From an uncultured Clostridia bacterium (lineage in GTDB: Bacteria > Bacillota > Clostridia > Christensenellales > UBA1242), in NCBI GenBank assembly GCA_947589615.1, contig CANQBU010000040.1, positions 1-10,328 of the forward strand: DNA of 10,328 nucleotides, given 5' to 3'. This document shows, piece after piece, positions 1-6,791 of this stretch (its first letter is position 1; the number at the start of each line of letters is the position of its first letter). The position numbers and the translations under genes were made by a program. A model generated the notes under the pieces. That model saw only the letters and a program-made list of their open reading frames with translations. It did not search any database and was not told where the DNA came from.

Positions 1-111
1 AACTGTGTAGTTTACAATGGGGGTTCTACATTAGTAACACCAACCAATTTAGAAAAGTGGGTATTGATTAGCGGAAAGTATTTCCCTAAAGCACTCACTT
101 GGCTTGCATAA
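1..111 (+). CDS. C-terminal tail of an unrecognised protein (partial)
   Basis: Frame 1 is open from the left edge to a TAA at 109-111, giving 36 residues that end in FPKALTWLA. The other two plus frames hit stops early (TAG at 8-10 and at 68-70). A strong terminator starts nine bases after the TAA, which supports this frame as the real gene end. The visible tail is rich in Thr, Val, Asn and Gly, and has no motif I recognise. It could be the end of a surface or secreted protein, but this is only a guess from composition. The start and most of the gene lie outside the window. Confidence 0.55.
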   Translation, partial: NCVVYNGGSTLVTPTNLEKWVLISGKYFPKALTWLA

Positions 112-119
112 TTCAGACT

Positions 120-150
120 AAAAAAGGATGTCAAACTGACATCCTTTTTT
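120..150 (+). terminator. Rho-independent terminator of the left-edge gene
   Basis: A perfect 8-bp stem, GGATGTCA (126-133) with TGACATCC (137-144), closes an AAC loop and is followed by six T. Six A precede the stem, so it could also stop transcription from the right. It lies directly after the stop at 111. Confidence 0.93.
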
Positions 151-371
151 GATACAGATGACATGAAAAATTTATTTTTCTAGAAATTTAAATTATGAAA
201 TAAGTATTTTATAAATGTTTTTTTTAAATAAAAAATAAGTGGCAAAATCAATTTTTTTATTATTTTTTTCTCCCTTATTTACGGAGTTTTAGCGATTTAT
301 GAAAAATAAAAAATAATATATTTTTAGATTATTTGATTTTCTCAATTTTTTAAAGAAATTAAAATCTTTGC

Positions 372-454
372 ACTCACAATTCCTTTTGTCGCGGCAAAAA
401 TAAATGATTAGCTTTCCTATTTATTTTGAAAACTTAAATTCCCTATTTGTGAGT
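372..454. repeat. Nested inverted repeats, possible structured RNA
   Basis: An outer 8-bp inverted repeat, ACTCACAA (372-379) with TTGTGAGT (447-454), encloses two further hairpins. One is TTTTGT (384-389) with GCAAAA (394-399) around a CGCG loop. The other is a perfect 9-bp pair, AAAATAAAT (397-405) with ATTTATTTT (419-427). The two inner hairpins share bases 397-399, so they compete in part. The outer arms have mixed base composition, which makes them less likely than the AT-only repeats to be chance. No known riboswitch family is recognised. Confidence 0.25.
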
Positions 455-512
455 TATACTTCTCTGAATTGTTGTAAAAAGAAGGGCCATTTTAAATAGA
501 TCGTATTTTATT

Positions 513-540
513 TTGACAGTGGAAAGTGTTGAATTCTATT
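513..540 (+). promoter_or_regulatory. Candidate sigma-A promoter in the long gap
   Basis: TTGACA (513-518) matches the -35 consensus fully. A 16-base spacer leads to TCTATT (535-540), which matches the -10 consensus in four of six positions. A T-rich run precedes it. No credible coding region starts shortly downstream, so it would make a leader of roughly 165 bases for the gene at 713. The weak -10 keeps confidence low. Confidence 0.3.
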
Positions 541-649
541 TATATATGGATGAATTGATTTGCATTATTATGCTAGTTTTTTGAAAAATTGATAGGCTAA
601 GGTGAAACTTGGCGAATGAAAGTGTATTTAATAAATTTATTTTAGAACC

Positions 650-684
650 TTGACTTTTTCATTTTAAATGATTATCATTATAAT
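650..684 (+). promoter_or_regulatory. Promoter of the dnaB cluster
   Basis: Two overlapping sigma-A solutions are visible. TTGACT (650-655) with a 17-base spacer gives TATCAT (673-678). TTTTCA (656-661) with a 17-base spacer gives a perfect TATAAT (679-684). Either would start transcription a short way upstream of the ribosome binding site at 702-707. The promoter is overlapped by a Fur-box-like palindrome (664-682). Confidence 0.65.
664..682. promoter_or_regulatory. Fur-box-like operator
   Basis: The core AATGATTATCATT (667-679) is a perfect 6-1-6 palindrome. Aligned to the classical 19-base Fur box, positions 664-682 match in 14 of 19 bases, including all twelve bases of the two core half-sites. 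A further half-site-like ATAATGATA lies at 688-696. The position, over the -10 or between -35 and -10, is where a repressor would act. The local AT richness raises the chance of a coincidental match, and no Fur gene is in the window. Confidence 0.4.
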
Positions 685-712
685 ATAATAATGATATTTG
701 GAAGGAGTAGGC

Positions 713-985
713 ATGATTATAAATCCAAAGGAAAAGAGAGATTTAAAGAAAAGTTATAAAAGGCTTGCAATCTTCATTCTCGTTGCTGCTTTCATTGATA
801 GTTTTATCGCTTTTCTCTTCTTTTTCTACACAAATATTAATCAGGTCCTATGCGGATTCATCATTATTGTAATAACTACAATTTTATACTTGCTCTTTTT
901 ATACATTTGTGCTAAAATTGATAAAAAGAGGGCGGAAAGGCTTGCCAAAGAAAACAAGAAGGATCCTTTCTCAAAAAACCAATGA
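713..985 (+). CDS. Small two-helix membrane protein of unknown function
   Basis: The start is the ATG at 713, because AAGGAG (702-707) lies five bases upstream; a TTG at 698 in the same frame would sit before this site. The 90-residue product has a short basic N-terminus, a hydrophobic helix at about residues 18-39, a short polar turn, and a second helix at about 45-66. A strongly basic, lysine-rich tail follows. The positive-inside rule predicts that both ends are cytoplasmic, with a hairpin in the membrane. It is the first gene after the Fur-like promoter and ends 21 bases before dnaB, so the two are probably co-transcribed. I do not recognise the family. In many Firmicutes rplI or other genes precede dnaB, so this neighbour is not the usual one. 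Confidence 0.75.
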   Translation: MIINPKEKRDLKKSYKRLAIFILVAAFIDSFIAFLFFFYTNINQVLCGFIIIVITTILYLLFLYICAKIDKKRAERLAKENKKDPFSKNQ

Positions 986-1006
986 TAATTTACAAAAGGA
1001 GAGAAT

Positions 1007-2437
1007 ATGGCCGATTATAGAATTATGCCACATAACATTGAAGCCGAACAGTCTGTGCTTGGCTCTATTCTTATAGATCAGCAGGCGCAATCTGACATTT
1101 TGCCGGTGATTCGAGAAGAGGATTTCTATCTTGAGTCGCACAGGAACATTTATTCTTCGATGCTTAAAATCTATGCCAAGTCTACGCCAATCGACTTTGT
1201 TACTCTGTCCGACCAACTCGACAAGGACAAAATCCTTGACAAAGTGGGGGGCATGGAGTATATCACAATTCTGTCAAATGTTATTCCATCTGCCGCCAAT
1301 TACAAATACTATTGCGATATTCTCAAGGCCGACTCGGTTCGAAGAAAACTAATTGAGGCGGGGCAGTCAATAATCAAGGAGGCTTATGACAGCGAGGGCA
1401 GCGAAGAACTTCTCCAGCGCAGCGAAACAGCAATCTTTGATATTGCCGAAAAGGGCTCGACCTCAGCACTTGAACATGTGGGAGCGCCTGATGGGGCAAT
1501 AAAGCATGTCATTGATAAGTTTGACAAAATTGCGAAGGATCCGACCTCAATAAACGGAATTCCTACGGGCTTTAAAGATTTCGATGCAATTACAAACGGC
1601 CTTCAAAACAGTGATATAATAATGCTTGCGGCACGTCCCGGCGTCGGGAAAACTTCATTTTCTATGAATGTCGTAGTTAATGCCGCGGTAGAGCATGGCA
1701 AAAAGTGTGCAGTTTTCTCCCTTGAAATGAGCAAAGAACAGCTTATGCAAAGGGCAATTTGCTCTCTTGCGAGAGTGAGCATGGCAAAGGCACTTAAAGG
1801 AGAAATGGACGCCGAAGAGTGGAAACGCATTTGGACTGCGACCAAAAAACTTGAACAAAGCGGAATCTACGTTGACCAGTCATCGCTTTCCACTCCCGCC
1901 GATATACTTACAAAATGCCGAAGGTTAAAGGCAAAAGAAGGGCTTGACCTTGTTATGATTGACTATATCCAGCTTATGAAGTCCTCTTCGGCAAAATCGA
2001 CGGACAATCGTGTAACTGAAGTGGGGGCAATTTCAAGGGATTTGAAGGTTGCCGCAAAGGAGCTTAACGTTCCAATCATCGTTTTGTCACAATTGTCGCG
2101 TAGCGTTGAAAGCAGGCAGGGCGACCATAGACCTATGCTTAGTGACCTTCGAGATTCAGGGGCAATTGAACAAGATGCCGATATCGTTCTTTTCCTTTAC
2201 AACCCTGAAAAATACAACGATGTGGAACAAGAAGACCCGCCGGGGACGGTCGAACTCATCGTCGCAAAACACAGAAACGGCTCGACGGGAACTGTCAAAC
2301 TGCGTTGGGTCGGAGAATACACATCTTTCTTCAATATTGGCGAAAAAGTTGAAGAGGTTAGAAAACGTGTGGATATTAGTAAGATTGAAGAAAAACCTAT
2401 ACAAAATATGGGGAATGTCGATGTTTTTGATGATTAA
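1007..2437 (+). CDS. dnaB: Replicative DNA helicase DnaB
   Basis: This is the hexameric 5'-3' helicase that unwinds DNA at the replication fork and works with primase (DnaB is the family's E. coli name; Bacillus calls it DnaC). The 476-residue product has the family's usual length. The N-terminal helical domain (about residues 1-150, beginning with the typical NIEAEQSVLGS segment) contacts primase and loader. A linker leads to the RecA-like ATPase domain (about 180-440). Visible motifs are Walker A GVGKT at 212-216, Walker B ending in D319 within IDYIQL, LSQLSR around 360-365, LRDSGAIEQDAD at 381-392, and KHRNG at 421-425 near the subunit interface. No intein or frameshift interrupts it. AGGAG at 997-1001 lies five bases before the ATG. 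It is followed after 12 bases by two exported-protein genes. Confidence 0.98.
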   Translation: MADYRIMPHNIEAEQSVLGSILIDQQAQSDILPVIREEDFYLESHRNIYSSMLKIYAKSTPIDFVTLSDQLDKDKILDKVGGMEYITILSNVIPSAANYKYYCDILKADSVRRKLIEAGQSIIKEAYDSEGSEELLQRSETAIFDIAEKGSTSALEHVGAPDGAIKHVIDKFDKIAKDPTSINGIPTGFKDFDAITNGLQNSDIIMLAARPGVGKTSFSMNVVVNAAVEHGKKCAVFSLEMSKEQLMQRAICSLARVSMAKALKGEMDAEEWKRIWTATKKLEQSGIYVDQSSLSTPADILTKCRRLKAKEGLDLVMIDYIQLMKSSSAKSTDNRVTEVGAISRDLKVAAKELNVPIIVLSQLSRSVESRQGDHRPMLSDLRDSGAIEQDADIVLFLYNPEKYNDVEQEDPPGTVELIVAKHRNGSTGTVKLRWVGEYTSFFNIGEKVEEVRKRVDISKIEEKPIQNMGNVDVFDD

Positions 2438-2449
2438 AAGGAGGTAATC

Positions 2450-3427
2450 ATGTCAGACAAAGGATATTCTACGGGTGGAGCAAAAAAATGGCTTATCATT
2501 ATTGGCGGTGTCGTATTCGTCGCCGTGCTTGTAGTCATTATTTTAATGGCAATTCCACCAAACACTTACAATGCCGTTGAAACACTTTATAGGACGGCAA
2601 ACTCCTCTTTCCTTGTGAGTGAAAGTGAAAGAAAAGAGTATGTTAATTACGAAAAGAAAATTACAGATTTACCTGAACTTAACTACTATAGCGACGAAAT
2701 CGCAGATATGAGGACGCTTGCACAAACGGTGAATCAGATGCTTGATTTTTATTCAAACCAGCTTGTTTTTGCTGATAGCAATAAAAACCTTAAGAAAAAT
2801 TACAAGGTTATCAAAAATAACCTAAACAAGGCAAATGAGCACAAAGAAAAAATCAGTGATTTCATTACAGAAGTGACTGAAACCGAGGAAAATACGGCCT
2901 TCACCTATTTCAGAAGCATGGTTATTGAAATAAGAGAGGAATTTATTGCATGGCTTAAAGCCAATGCTAGTGCATTTGTTGGACTAAGCAATGGCTGCGT
3001 AGGCTCACTCGGAAAAACGGTTGAAAATAACACCGCTTTCAAAATCATAACCTCGACAATCAATGATGCTTTAAATGTTGTCATTTCCGAATATGACACC
3101 GTTGCTGAAAGTGACATGGTGGGAGATATTGCCAATGATTATGACTATAAACTTTCTCCAAAAGTTGACTATTTCAAATTCGTCGTTTCAACTTACATTC
3201 AATATGGACATGATATCAATGAATATTATTTCGACAAAACGATAAGCGATAAGTATGAGCTTGTTGCAAAATTCTATGACCTATATCAAGAACCAAATTT
3301 TGAAAACATTATAAGCACAGTTAAGGGGTCAGGCGAAGCCTTTACGTTTGAAAAAACTTATGAAAATGTCATTGATGAAGAAAACGTCTTAGATGCGGTC
3401 AAGGCGTTCTTGAAGGGAGGTAAGTAA
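2450..3427 (+). CDS. Membrane-anchored extracytoplasmic protein, unknown function
   Basis: AAGGAGG (2438-2444) follows the dnaB stop directly, with the ATG five bases later, so the gene is part of the dnaB transcript. The 325-residue product starts with a short cytoplasmic segment containing a lysine pair. One long hydrophobic helix follows at about residues 14-34, with no lipobox cysteine or clear cleavage site. This suggests an uncleaved signal anchor with the remaining 290 residues outside the membrane. That part looks largely helical and charged, rich in Glu, Lys, Asn and Tyr, with possible coiled-coil stretches around residues 85-150. I recognise no domain. The next gene encodes a lipoprotein of almost equal size whose ribosome binding site lies inside the end of this gene. 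The pair may be partners or distant paralogues at the cell surface. Confidence 0.85.
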   Translation: MSDKGYSTGGAKKWLIIIGGVVFVAVLVVIILMAIPPNTYNAVETLYRTANSSFLVSESERKEYVNYEKKITDLPELNYYSDEIADMRTLAQTVNQMLDFYSNQLVFADSNKNLKKNYKVIKNNLNKANEHKEKISDFITEVTETEENTAFTYFRSMVIEIREEFIAWLKANASAFVGLSNGCVGSLGKTVENNTAFKIITSTINDALNVVISEYDTVAESDMVGDIANDYDYKLSPKVDYFKFVVSTYIQYGHDINEYYFDKTISDKYELVAKFYDLYQEPNFENIISTVKGSGEAFTFEKTYENVIDEENVLDAVKAFLKGGK

Positions 3428-3428
3428 A

Positions 3429-4436
3429 ATGAAAATCAAAAAAATACTTGTTACATGTTTTCTAGCACTTATGCTTGCCCTTACTCCACTTACGATGTTT
3501 GCTTGCGGAAAATCAAAAAATACCAATGTTTACAAGACTTTCAATGATACATTTGTTCGTTTTAAAGAAGATTTTGAAGCTTTCGGCTCACAAACCTATT
3601 TTTCGACTGAATCCAAATATTACTTGAATTATCTTTATTCAGTAAATTATAATAAAGAAGCAGATGTTAGATATGTGCTTCAAAACTCTATATCGGCTTA
3701 TGGGCTTAACTTTATTGAAAAATATTATCCTCGTCTTCAAGACTACAAGGGGAAGGCAAGCCTTAAAGCAGTTTCAAATTCAATTAACTCTTTAAATGAT
3801 GAGTTTGATGAAATGAAGGGAGAACTTAGAAGACTTGTGGCTTTACCTGTCACTGCAAACAGCGTCGTTTATAACGGTCAATTTGCCCTTTATCGCGTGG
3901 AATTTAATGATTTTGTTGATGAAGTTTATAACACGGCAAATGCACTTGGAGACTTCTTGATTAATGCCGGCTTTACTGAGAGTTTGGGGACAGAAACTCC
4001 TAAACAAGAAGAGTTTGAAATTTATGCAGACATTTTGGCACTTCGCTCCATTACCGATTACCAGAAATTCTTCTTTATAGGCTGTGATGGATTACACTTG
4101 GACTCTACTGACTACAATAAAGCGTCAACTCAATATTCATACTTAACTCAAGTATTTAAACGCGAACTAAAGGTATTGACCGCCGAAGAGATAAATGAAC
4201 TTATTTCAATTGTCGAAGTGGTTGAAAACTCTAGAAAAGATTACGAAAAAGCAATTGAAGGATTCTCATTTAATGACTATACAAATTCCTTTGCAGGAGA
4301 TATGGATGCATATCTAAAGGAAGATGAAAATGCTTTGGCATTCTATAACAAAGTTTGCAGTTACCTATATGAACCTATCGGTGTAAGCCTTTTATTTAGA
4401 AGTTATTGGGCAAGCAATGTTGTAGAACCAAATTAA
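3429..4436 (+). CDS. Putative lipoprotein of unknown function
   Basis: The 335-residue product begins with a lipoprotein signal peptide: lysines in the first five residues, a hydrophobic core to about residue 23, then MFAC with the candidate lipidated cysteine C26 followed by GKSKN. The lipobox is not ideal (Met at -3, Phe at -2) but Ala at -1 and the position fit. The mature part is mostly helical, acidic and rich in Tyr, Phe and Asn, with no domain I recognise. The start codon lies one base after the upstream stop, and its GGGAGGT site (3415-3421) lies inside the upstream gene, so translation is probably coupled. A hairpin terminator follows at 4441-4463, marking this as the last gene of the dnaB cluster. 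It is likely anchored on the outer face of the membrane beside the product of the gene at 2450. Confidence 0.85.
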   Translation: MKIKKILVTCFLALMLALTPLTMFACGKSKNTNVYKTFNDTFVRFKEDFEAFGSQTYFSTESKYYLNYLYSVNYNKEADVRYVLQNSISAYGLNFIEKYYPRLQDYKGKASLKAVSNSINSLNDEFDEMKGELRRLVALPVTANSVVYNGQFALYRVEFNDFVDEVYNTANALGDFLINAGFTESLGTETPKQEEFEIYADILALRSITDYQKFFFIGCDGLHLDSTDYNKASTQYSYLTQVFKRELKVLTAEEINELISIVEVVENSRKDYEKAIEGFSFNDYTNSFAGDMDAYLKEDENALAFYNKVCSYLYEPIGVSLLFRSYWASNVVEPN

Positions 4437-4440
4437 CCAA

Positions 4441-4463
4441 AAGTGCTCGAAAGAGCGCTTTTT
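4441..4463 (+). terminator. Terminator after the lipoprotein gene
   Basis: AAGTGCTC (4441-4448) pairs with GAGCGCTT (4453-4460) with one G-U wobble around a GAAA tetraloop. The run of T at 4459-4463 forms the tail. It starts four bases after the stop at 4436. Only 28 bases separate it from the gltX start, so gltX needs some readthrough or a promoter further upstream, since no good promoter fits in between. Confidence 0.85.
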
Positions 4464-4491
4464 ATTCGAAATACATTTAAGGAGATTTTTA

Positions 4492-6123
4492 ATGAATTAT
4501 AAAGACATAGCAAACTTAATTTTTCCCGATGTTACATTGACTGTCGAAGACATTTTTAAAAGATACCCAAAACGCAACCTCAAAGAAGGGCAATGCGTCA
4601 CAAGATTTGCCCCAAGCCCAACCGGACTTGTTCATATTGGCAATTTTTTCCAAGCCTTTATTAGTTATAACCTTGCTAAAAACTCAGACGGAGTGTTGTT
4701 CCTAAGAATTGAGGACACCGACCGAAAACGCGAAAAGACTGAGGCAAAAAAAGTTTTGTATGATGTTTTGAATAAGTTTGGGCTTGAATTTGACGAATAT
4801 CAAACGCTTGATGGAAAAGATATAGGCGATTACGGGCCTTATGTTCAAAGCCAAAGAAATGATATTTATAGGGTTTTTGCAAAAAAGCTTGTTGAAGAGG
4901 GTAGAGCCTTCCCATGTTTTTGCAAAAAGACTGATGGCAAGGAAGACGTTTTGAAATTAAGAGAAAGCAAGTTTATTGACAATGATGAAAGAGAATATGA
5001 CCCTTGCAGAGATTTATCTTATGAAGAGATAAAAAAACATATCGACAATGGCGAGTCCTTCGCTATTCGATTTAAAACTAAAAACAAGGGCGATGAAAGA
5101 ATAAAATTTAAAGACGTCATAAAAGGCGAGTTGGAAGCAAAAGCCAACGCAAAAGATTTTATCATTCTCAAATCGGACGGAACTCCTCCTTATGCTTTTG
5201 CCCACGCTGTTGATGACACTTTGATGGGGACTACAATTGTCGTTCGCGGAGAGGAATATATCGCCTCAACTCCCGCTCATATAGAACTTTTTGAGGCACT
5301 TGGCTTTAAGCTTATCGATTATTGCCATAACCCACTTATTTACAAGTTAAACGAGCAGGGCAATCGACGCAAAATTTCAAAGCGTTATGACCCTGAATCT
5401 AACATGATGTTCTTTGTCGAAAATGGCTATCCAAATGACGCCGTTTATGAATATCTGTTAAATATGATAAATTCCCACTTTGAAATTTGGAGGAAAAATA
5501 ATCCAAACTTGAACTGGAGAGAATTTAAGTTTAAACCAAATGAAATTACCACAGTTGCACCTATTTTCGACCTTGTAAAACTCAATGATATCTCAAAAAA
5601 TATCATTGCCACTTACTCAGGCGAGGAACTTTTTGAGAAATGGCGACATTGGGCGGAAGAATATGACAAACCGCTTGCCCAAATTCTAAATAAGGAAAGG
5701 GACAAGTTTGTAAAAGTTTGCCAGATGGATAGGGAAGGAAAACCAAAACCAAGAAAAGATATATATGACTATAAAATGATGAAGGAACTTTTCCACTATT
5801 TCTTTGAAAGTCCAAAACCTATATTTGAGGAAGAAGACAAGGCGAAAGAACTTTTAAGAAGTTATCTTGAAAACTTTAAAATGCCATCTTCCAATGAGGA
5901 ATGGTTTAACGATGTCAAAGTTATTGCCGGAAATCTTGGCTATGCCACCGACAACAAACTTTATAAGGAAAATCCTGACGCCTTTAAGGGCAATATTGCA
6001 AAGGCATGTGAATTTATTAGGCTGGCACTAACCGGTGAAAAGGACTCTCCAACATTATTTAACATTATTGAAATTTTGGGAGAAGAAGAAACCAAAAAGA
6101 GATTAGAAAGTTGCACAAAATAA
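4492..6123 (+). CDS. gltX: Glutamyl-tRNA synthetase
   Basis: This class I aminoacyl-tRNA synthetase charges tRNA-Glu with glutamate in the cytoplasm. The 543-residue product has the Rossmann catalytic domain with RFAPSPTG and the HIGH-type motif HIGN at 48-51. The KMSKS-type motif is KISKR at 294-298. Cysteines C142, C144 and C172 resemble the zinc-binding CxC...C insert of GluRS. The helical C-terminal part (about 330-543) would bind the anticodon arm. Compared with E. coli GltX, it has about 35 extra residues before RFAPSPTG. From memory, similar extensions occur in the long clostridial GltX type, so I take this as normal. AAGGAG (4479-4484) lies seven bases before the ATG. Whether it charges only tRNA-Glu or also tRNA-Gln (non-discriminating, with GatCAB) cannot be told from this sequence. 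Confidence 0.96.
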   Translation: MNYKDIANLIFPDVTLTVEDIFKRYPKRNLKEGQCVTRFAPSPTGLVHIGNFFQAFISYNLAKNSDGVLFLRIEDTDRKREKTEAKKVLYDVLNKFGLEFDEYQTLDGKDIGDYGPYVQSQRNDIYRVFAKKLVEEGRAFPCFCKKTDGKEDVLKLRESKFIDNDEREYDPCRDLSYEEIKKHIDNGESFAIRFKTKNKGDERIKFKDVIKGELEAKANAKDFIILKSDGTPPYAFAHAVDDTLMGTTIVVRGEEYIASTPAHIELFEALGFKLIDYCHNPLIYKLNEQGNRRKISKRYDPESNMMFFVENGYPNDAVYEYLLNMINSHFEIWRKNNPNLNWREFKFKPNEITTVAPIFDLVKLNDISKNIIATYSGEELFEKWRHWAEEYDKPLAQILNKERDKFVKVCQMDREGKPKPRKDIYDYKMMKELFHYFFESPKPIFEEEDKAKELLRSYLENFKMPSSNEEWFNDVKVIAGNLGYATDNKLYKENPDAFKGNIAKACEFIRLALTGEKDSPTLFNIIEILGEEETKKRLESCTK

Positions 6124-6127
6124 ACTT

Positions 6128-6163
6128 AAAACCCCGAGCGAATTGACTTCGCTCGGGGTTTTT
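6128..6163. terminator. Strong terminator, probably bidirectional
   Basis: A perfect 15-bp stem (6128-6142 with 6148-6162) includes the GC-rich arm CCCCGAGCG and closes a TTGAC loop. It ends in five T on the plus strand and starts with four A, so it can also act on the minus strand. It lies four bases after the gltX stop and is also the first terminator met by minus-strand transcripts leaving the gene at 6235. Confidence 0.96.
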
Positions 6164-6168
6164 AAATA

Positions 6169-6227
6169 AAAACTTTTCAATACTGTTTTTGAAAGGGCTA
6201 AGTTGCTTGAAGACAATGAGAAGTTTT
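6169..6227. repeat. Short inverted repeat beyond the gltX terminator
   Basis: AAAACTTTTCA (6169-6179) can pair with TGAGAAGTTTT (6217-6227) over 11 bp with one wobble, across a 37-base loop. It lies in the convergent gap between gltX and the alkyltransferase gene. It may be a 3' RNA structure or a chance repeat in AT-rich sequence. Confidence 0.2.
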
Positions 6228-6234
6228 AATCATG

Positions 6235-6546
6235 CTATGTAAGCCTGAAAAAATGTTTTTCCATGTCCACTTTATCCTCTTTAAATGTTACGCCTTCGCT
6301 CTTTAGAAGGCGTTTTTGGACGTCGTCACCCCCAAATGCAAAAGCGGGAGAAAGCGAGCCGTCACGAAAGACCACTCTATGGCAGGGAACAATGCCGGGA
6401 TAGGGGTTTTTATGCAGCGCCCAGCCCACTTGCCGTGCAAGATTTGGACAAGATAAAAATTTTGCAATTTCGCCATAAGTCGTCACCTTCCCTTCGGGGA
6501 TAAGTTTGACCGCCTCATATACATTTTCAAAAAAATTTTCTTTCAT
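6235..6546 (-). CDS. Single-domain O6-alkylguanine-DNA alkyltransferase (MGMT family)
   Basis: The family transfers alkyl groups from O6-alkylguanine to its own cysteine, a suicidal DNA repair reaction. From the ATG at 6546 the product has 103 residues and covers only the C-terminal DNA-binding and active-site domain. The N-terminal domain of Ogt and Ada is absent. Visible are the helix-turn-helix region with ARQVG (the Arg that takes the place of the flipped base, about R38), NPYPGIVPCHRVV with the acceptor Cys C55, and the LLKSEGV segment near the end. The Cys is kept, so this is not an alkyltransferase-like (ATL) protein in the strict sense, where it is usually Trp or Ala. A TTG at 6564 is an alternative start. 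Neither start has a Shine-Dalgarno site, and a good promoter lies so close that the ATG may begin the mRNA. Real repair activity is likely but not certain. Confidence 0.88.
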   Translation of the reverse strand: MKENFFENVYEAVKLIPEGKVTTYGEIAKFLSCPNLARQVGWALHKNPYPGIVPCHRVVFRDGSLSPAFAFGGDDVQKRLLKSEGVTFKEDKVDMEKHFFRLT

Positions 6547-6552
6547 AGATAT

Positions 6553-6580
6553 ATTGTAGCACAAAACAAATCCATAGCAA
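6553..6580 (-). promoter_or_regulatory. Promoter of the alkyltransferase gene
   Basis: Read on the minus strand, TTGCTA (6580-6575) is followed by a 16-base spacer and TACAAT (6558-6553), which matches the -10 consensus in five of six positions. Six bases then lead to the ATG at 6546. The expected transcription start therefore falls on or next to the start codon, which would give a leaderless mRNA and explain the missing ribosome binding site. Confidence 0.55.
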
Positions 6581-6608
6581 AACGATACAACCTTTCATAA
6601 ATATTTTT

Positions 6609-6791
6609 ATGGGAAAAATAAATTTATGTGGACCCGAACTCATTGCCTTGGCGTCAAGCATTGCCATTGCCATTTATGATAAATTTGACAGGGACGATGT
6701 TCGAAAAATAAAGTGTTTGCTTGCCAATATATCGGGCAATTTAACAGTCATTGAAATTGAGGGCAGGCACAGAGGAGGAAAAGTCAAATGA
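6609..6791 (+). CDS. Small DUF6774-like protein
   Basis: The 60-residue product has a hydrophobic, alanine- and isoleucine-rich helix at residues 10-22 (ELIALASSIAIAIYDKF), an acidic turn with DRDD, and a second amphipathic helix ending in NLTVIEIEGRHR. As far as I recall, this layout matches the small clostridial family DUF6774, whose function is unknown. No clear Shine-Dalgarno site precedes the ATG. The start is only 62 bases from the divergent alkyltransferase start. Its last eight bases overlap the end of spmB on the other strand, with no terminator between. The lack of a ribosome binding site and the small size leave some doubt that it is translated, but the family resemblance argues for it. 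Confidence 0.55.
   Translation: MGKINLCGPELIALASSIAIAIYDKFDRDDVRKIKCLLANISGNLTVIEIEGRHRGGKVK

Larger units (their letters stand above)
151..649. other. Long AT-rich region without a gene
   Basis: No open frame of useful length with a ribosome binding site is visible on either strand. The region contains several inverted repeats (258-268/308-318, and the nested set at 372-454), most of them AT-only. It also holds one perfect -35 hexamer, TTGACA at 513-518, with a fair -10 (TCTATT, 535-540) after a 16-base spacer. If that promoter is real, its transcript would be a long leader for the gene at 713 or a small RNA. I cannot assign a function. At about 560 bases to the next start codon, this is by far the longest gap in a window whose other gaps are all about 90 bases or less. 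Confidence 0.6.

Noticed and set aside
258..318. Perfect 11-bp inverted repeat (258-268 with 308-318)
   Set aside because: Both arms are pure A/T in a homopolymer-rich stretch, so chance is a sufficient explanation.
546..584. Twelve-codon open frame in the long left gap, possible leader peptide
   Set aside because: It has no ribosome binding site, no regulatory codon run and no adjacent terminator or antiterminator pair.
630..641. Twelve-base palindrome AATAAATTTATT
   Set aside because: It is A/T only and upstream of the -35 element, with no similarity to a known operator.
698..712. TTG start at 698 for the small membrane protein
   Set aside because: The ribosome binding site at 702-707 lies after this codon and points to the ATG at 713.
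1603..2404. Open frames on the minus strand and in other frames inside dnaB
   Set aside because: They are shadows of a clearly conserved coding sequence and lack ribosome binding sites or recognisable domains.
4437..4491. T-box riboswitch upstream of gltX
   Set aside because: The gap is only 55 bases and holds a simple terminator; there is no room for a specifier loop or antiterminator.
6547..6564. TTG start at 6564 for the alkyltransferase
   Set aside because: It would place the promoter's -10 element inside the coding region, adds six residues not expected from the family, and has no ribosome binding site.
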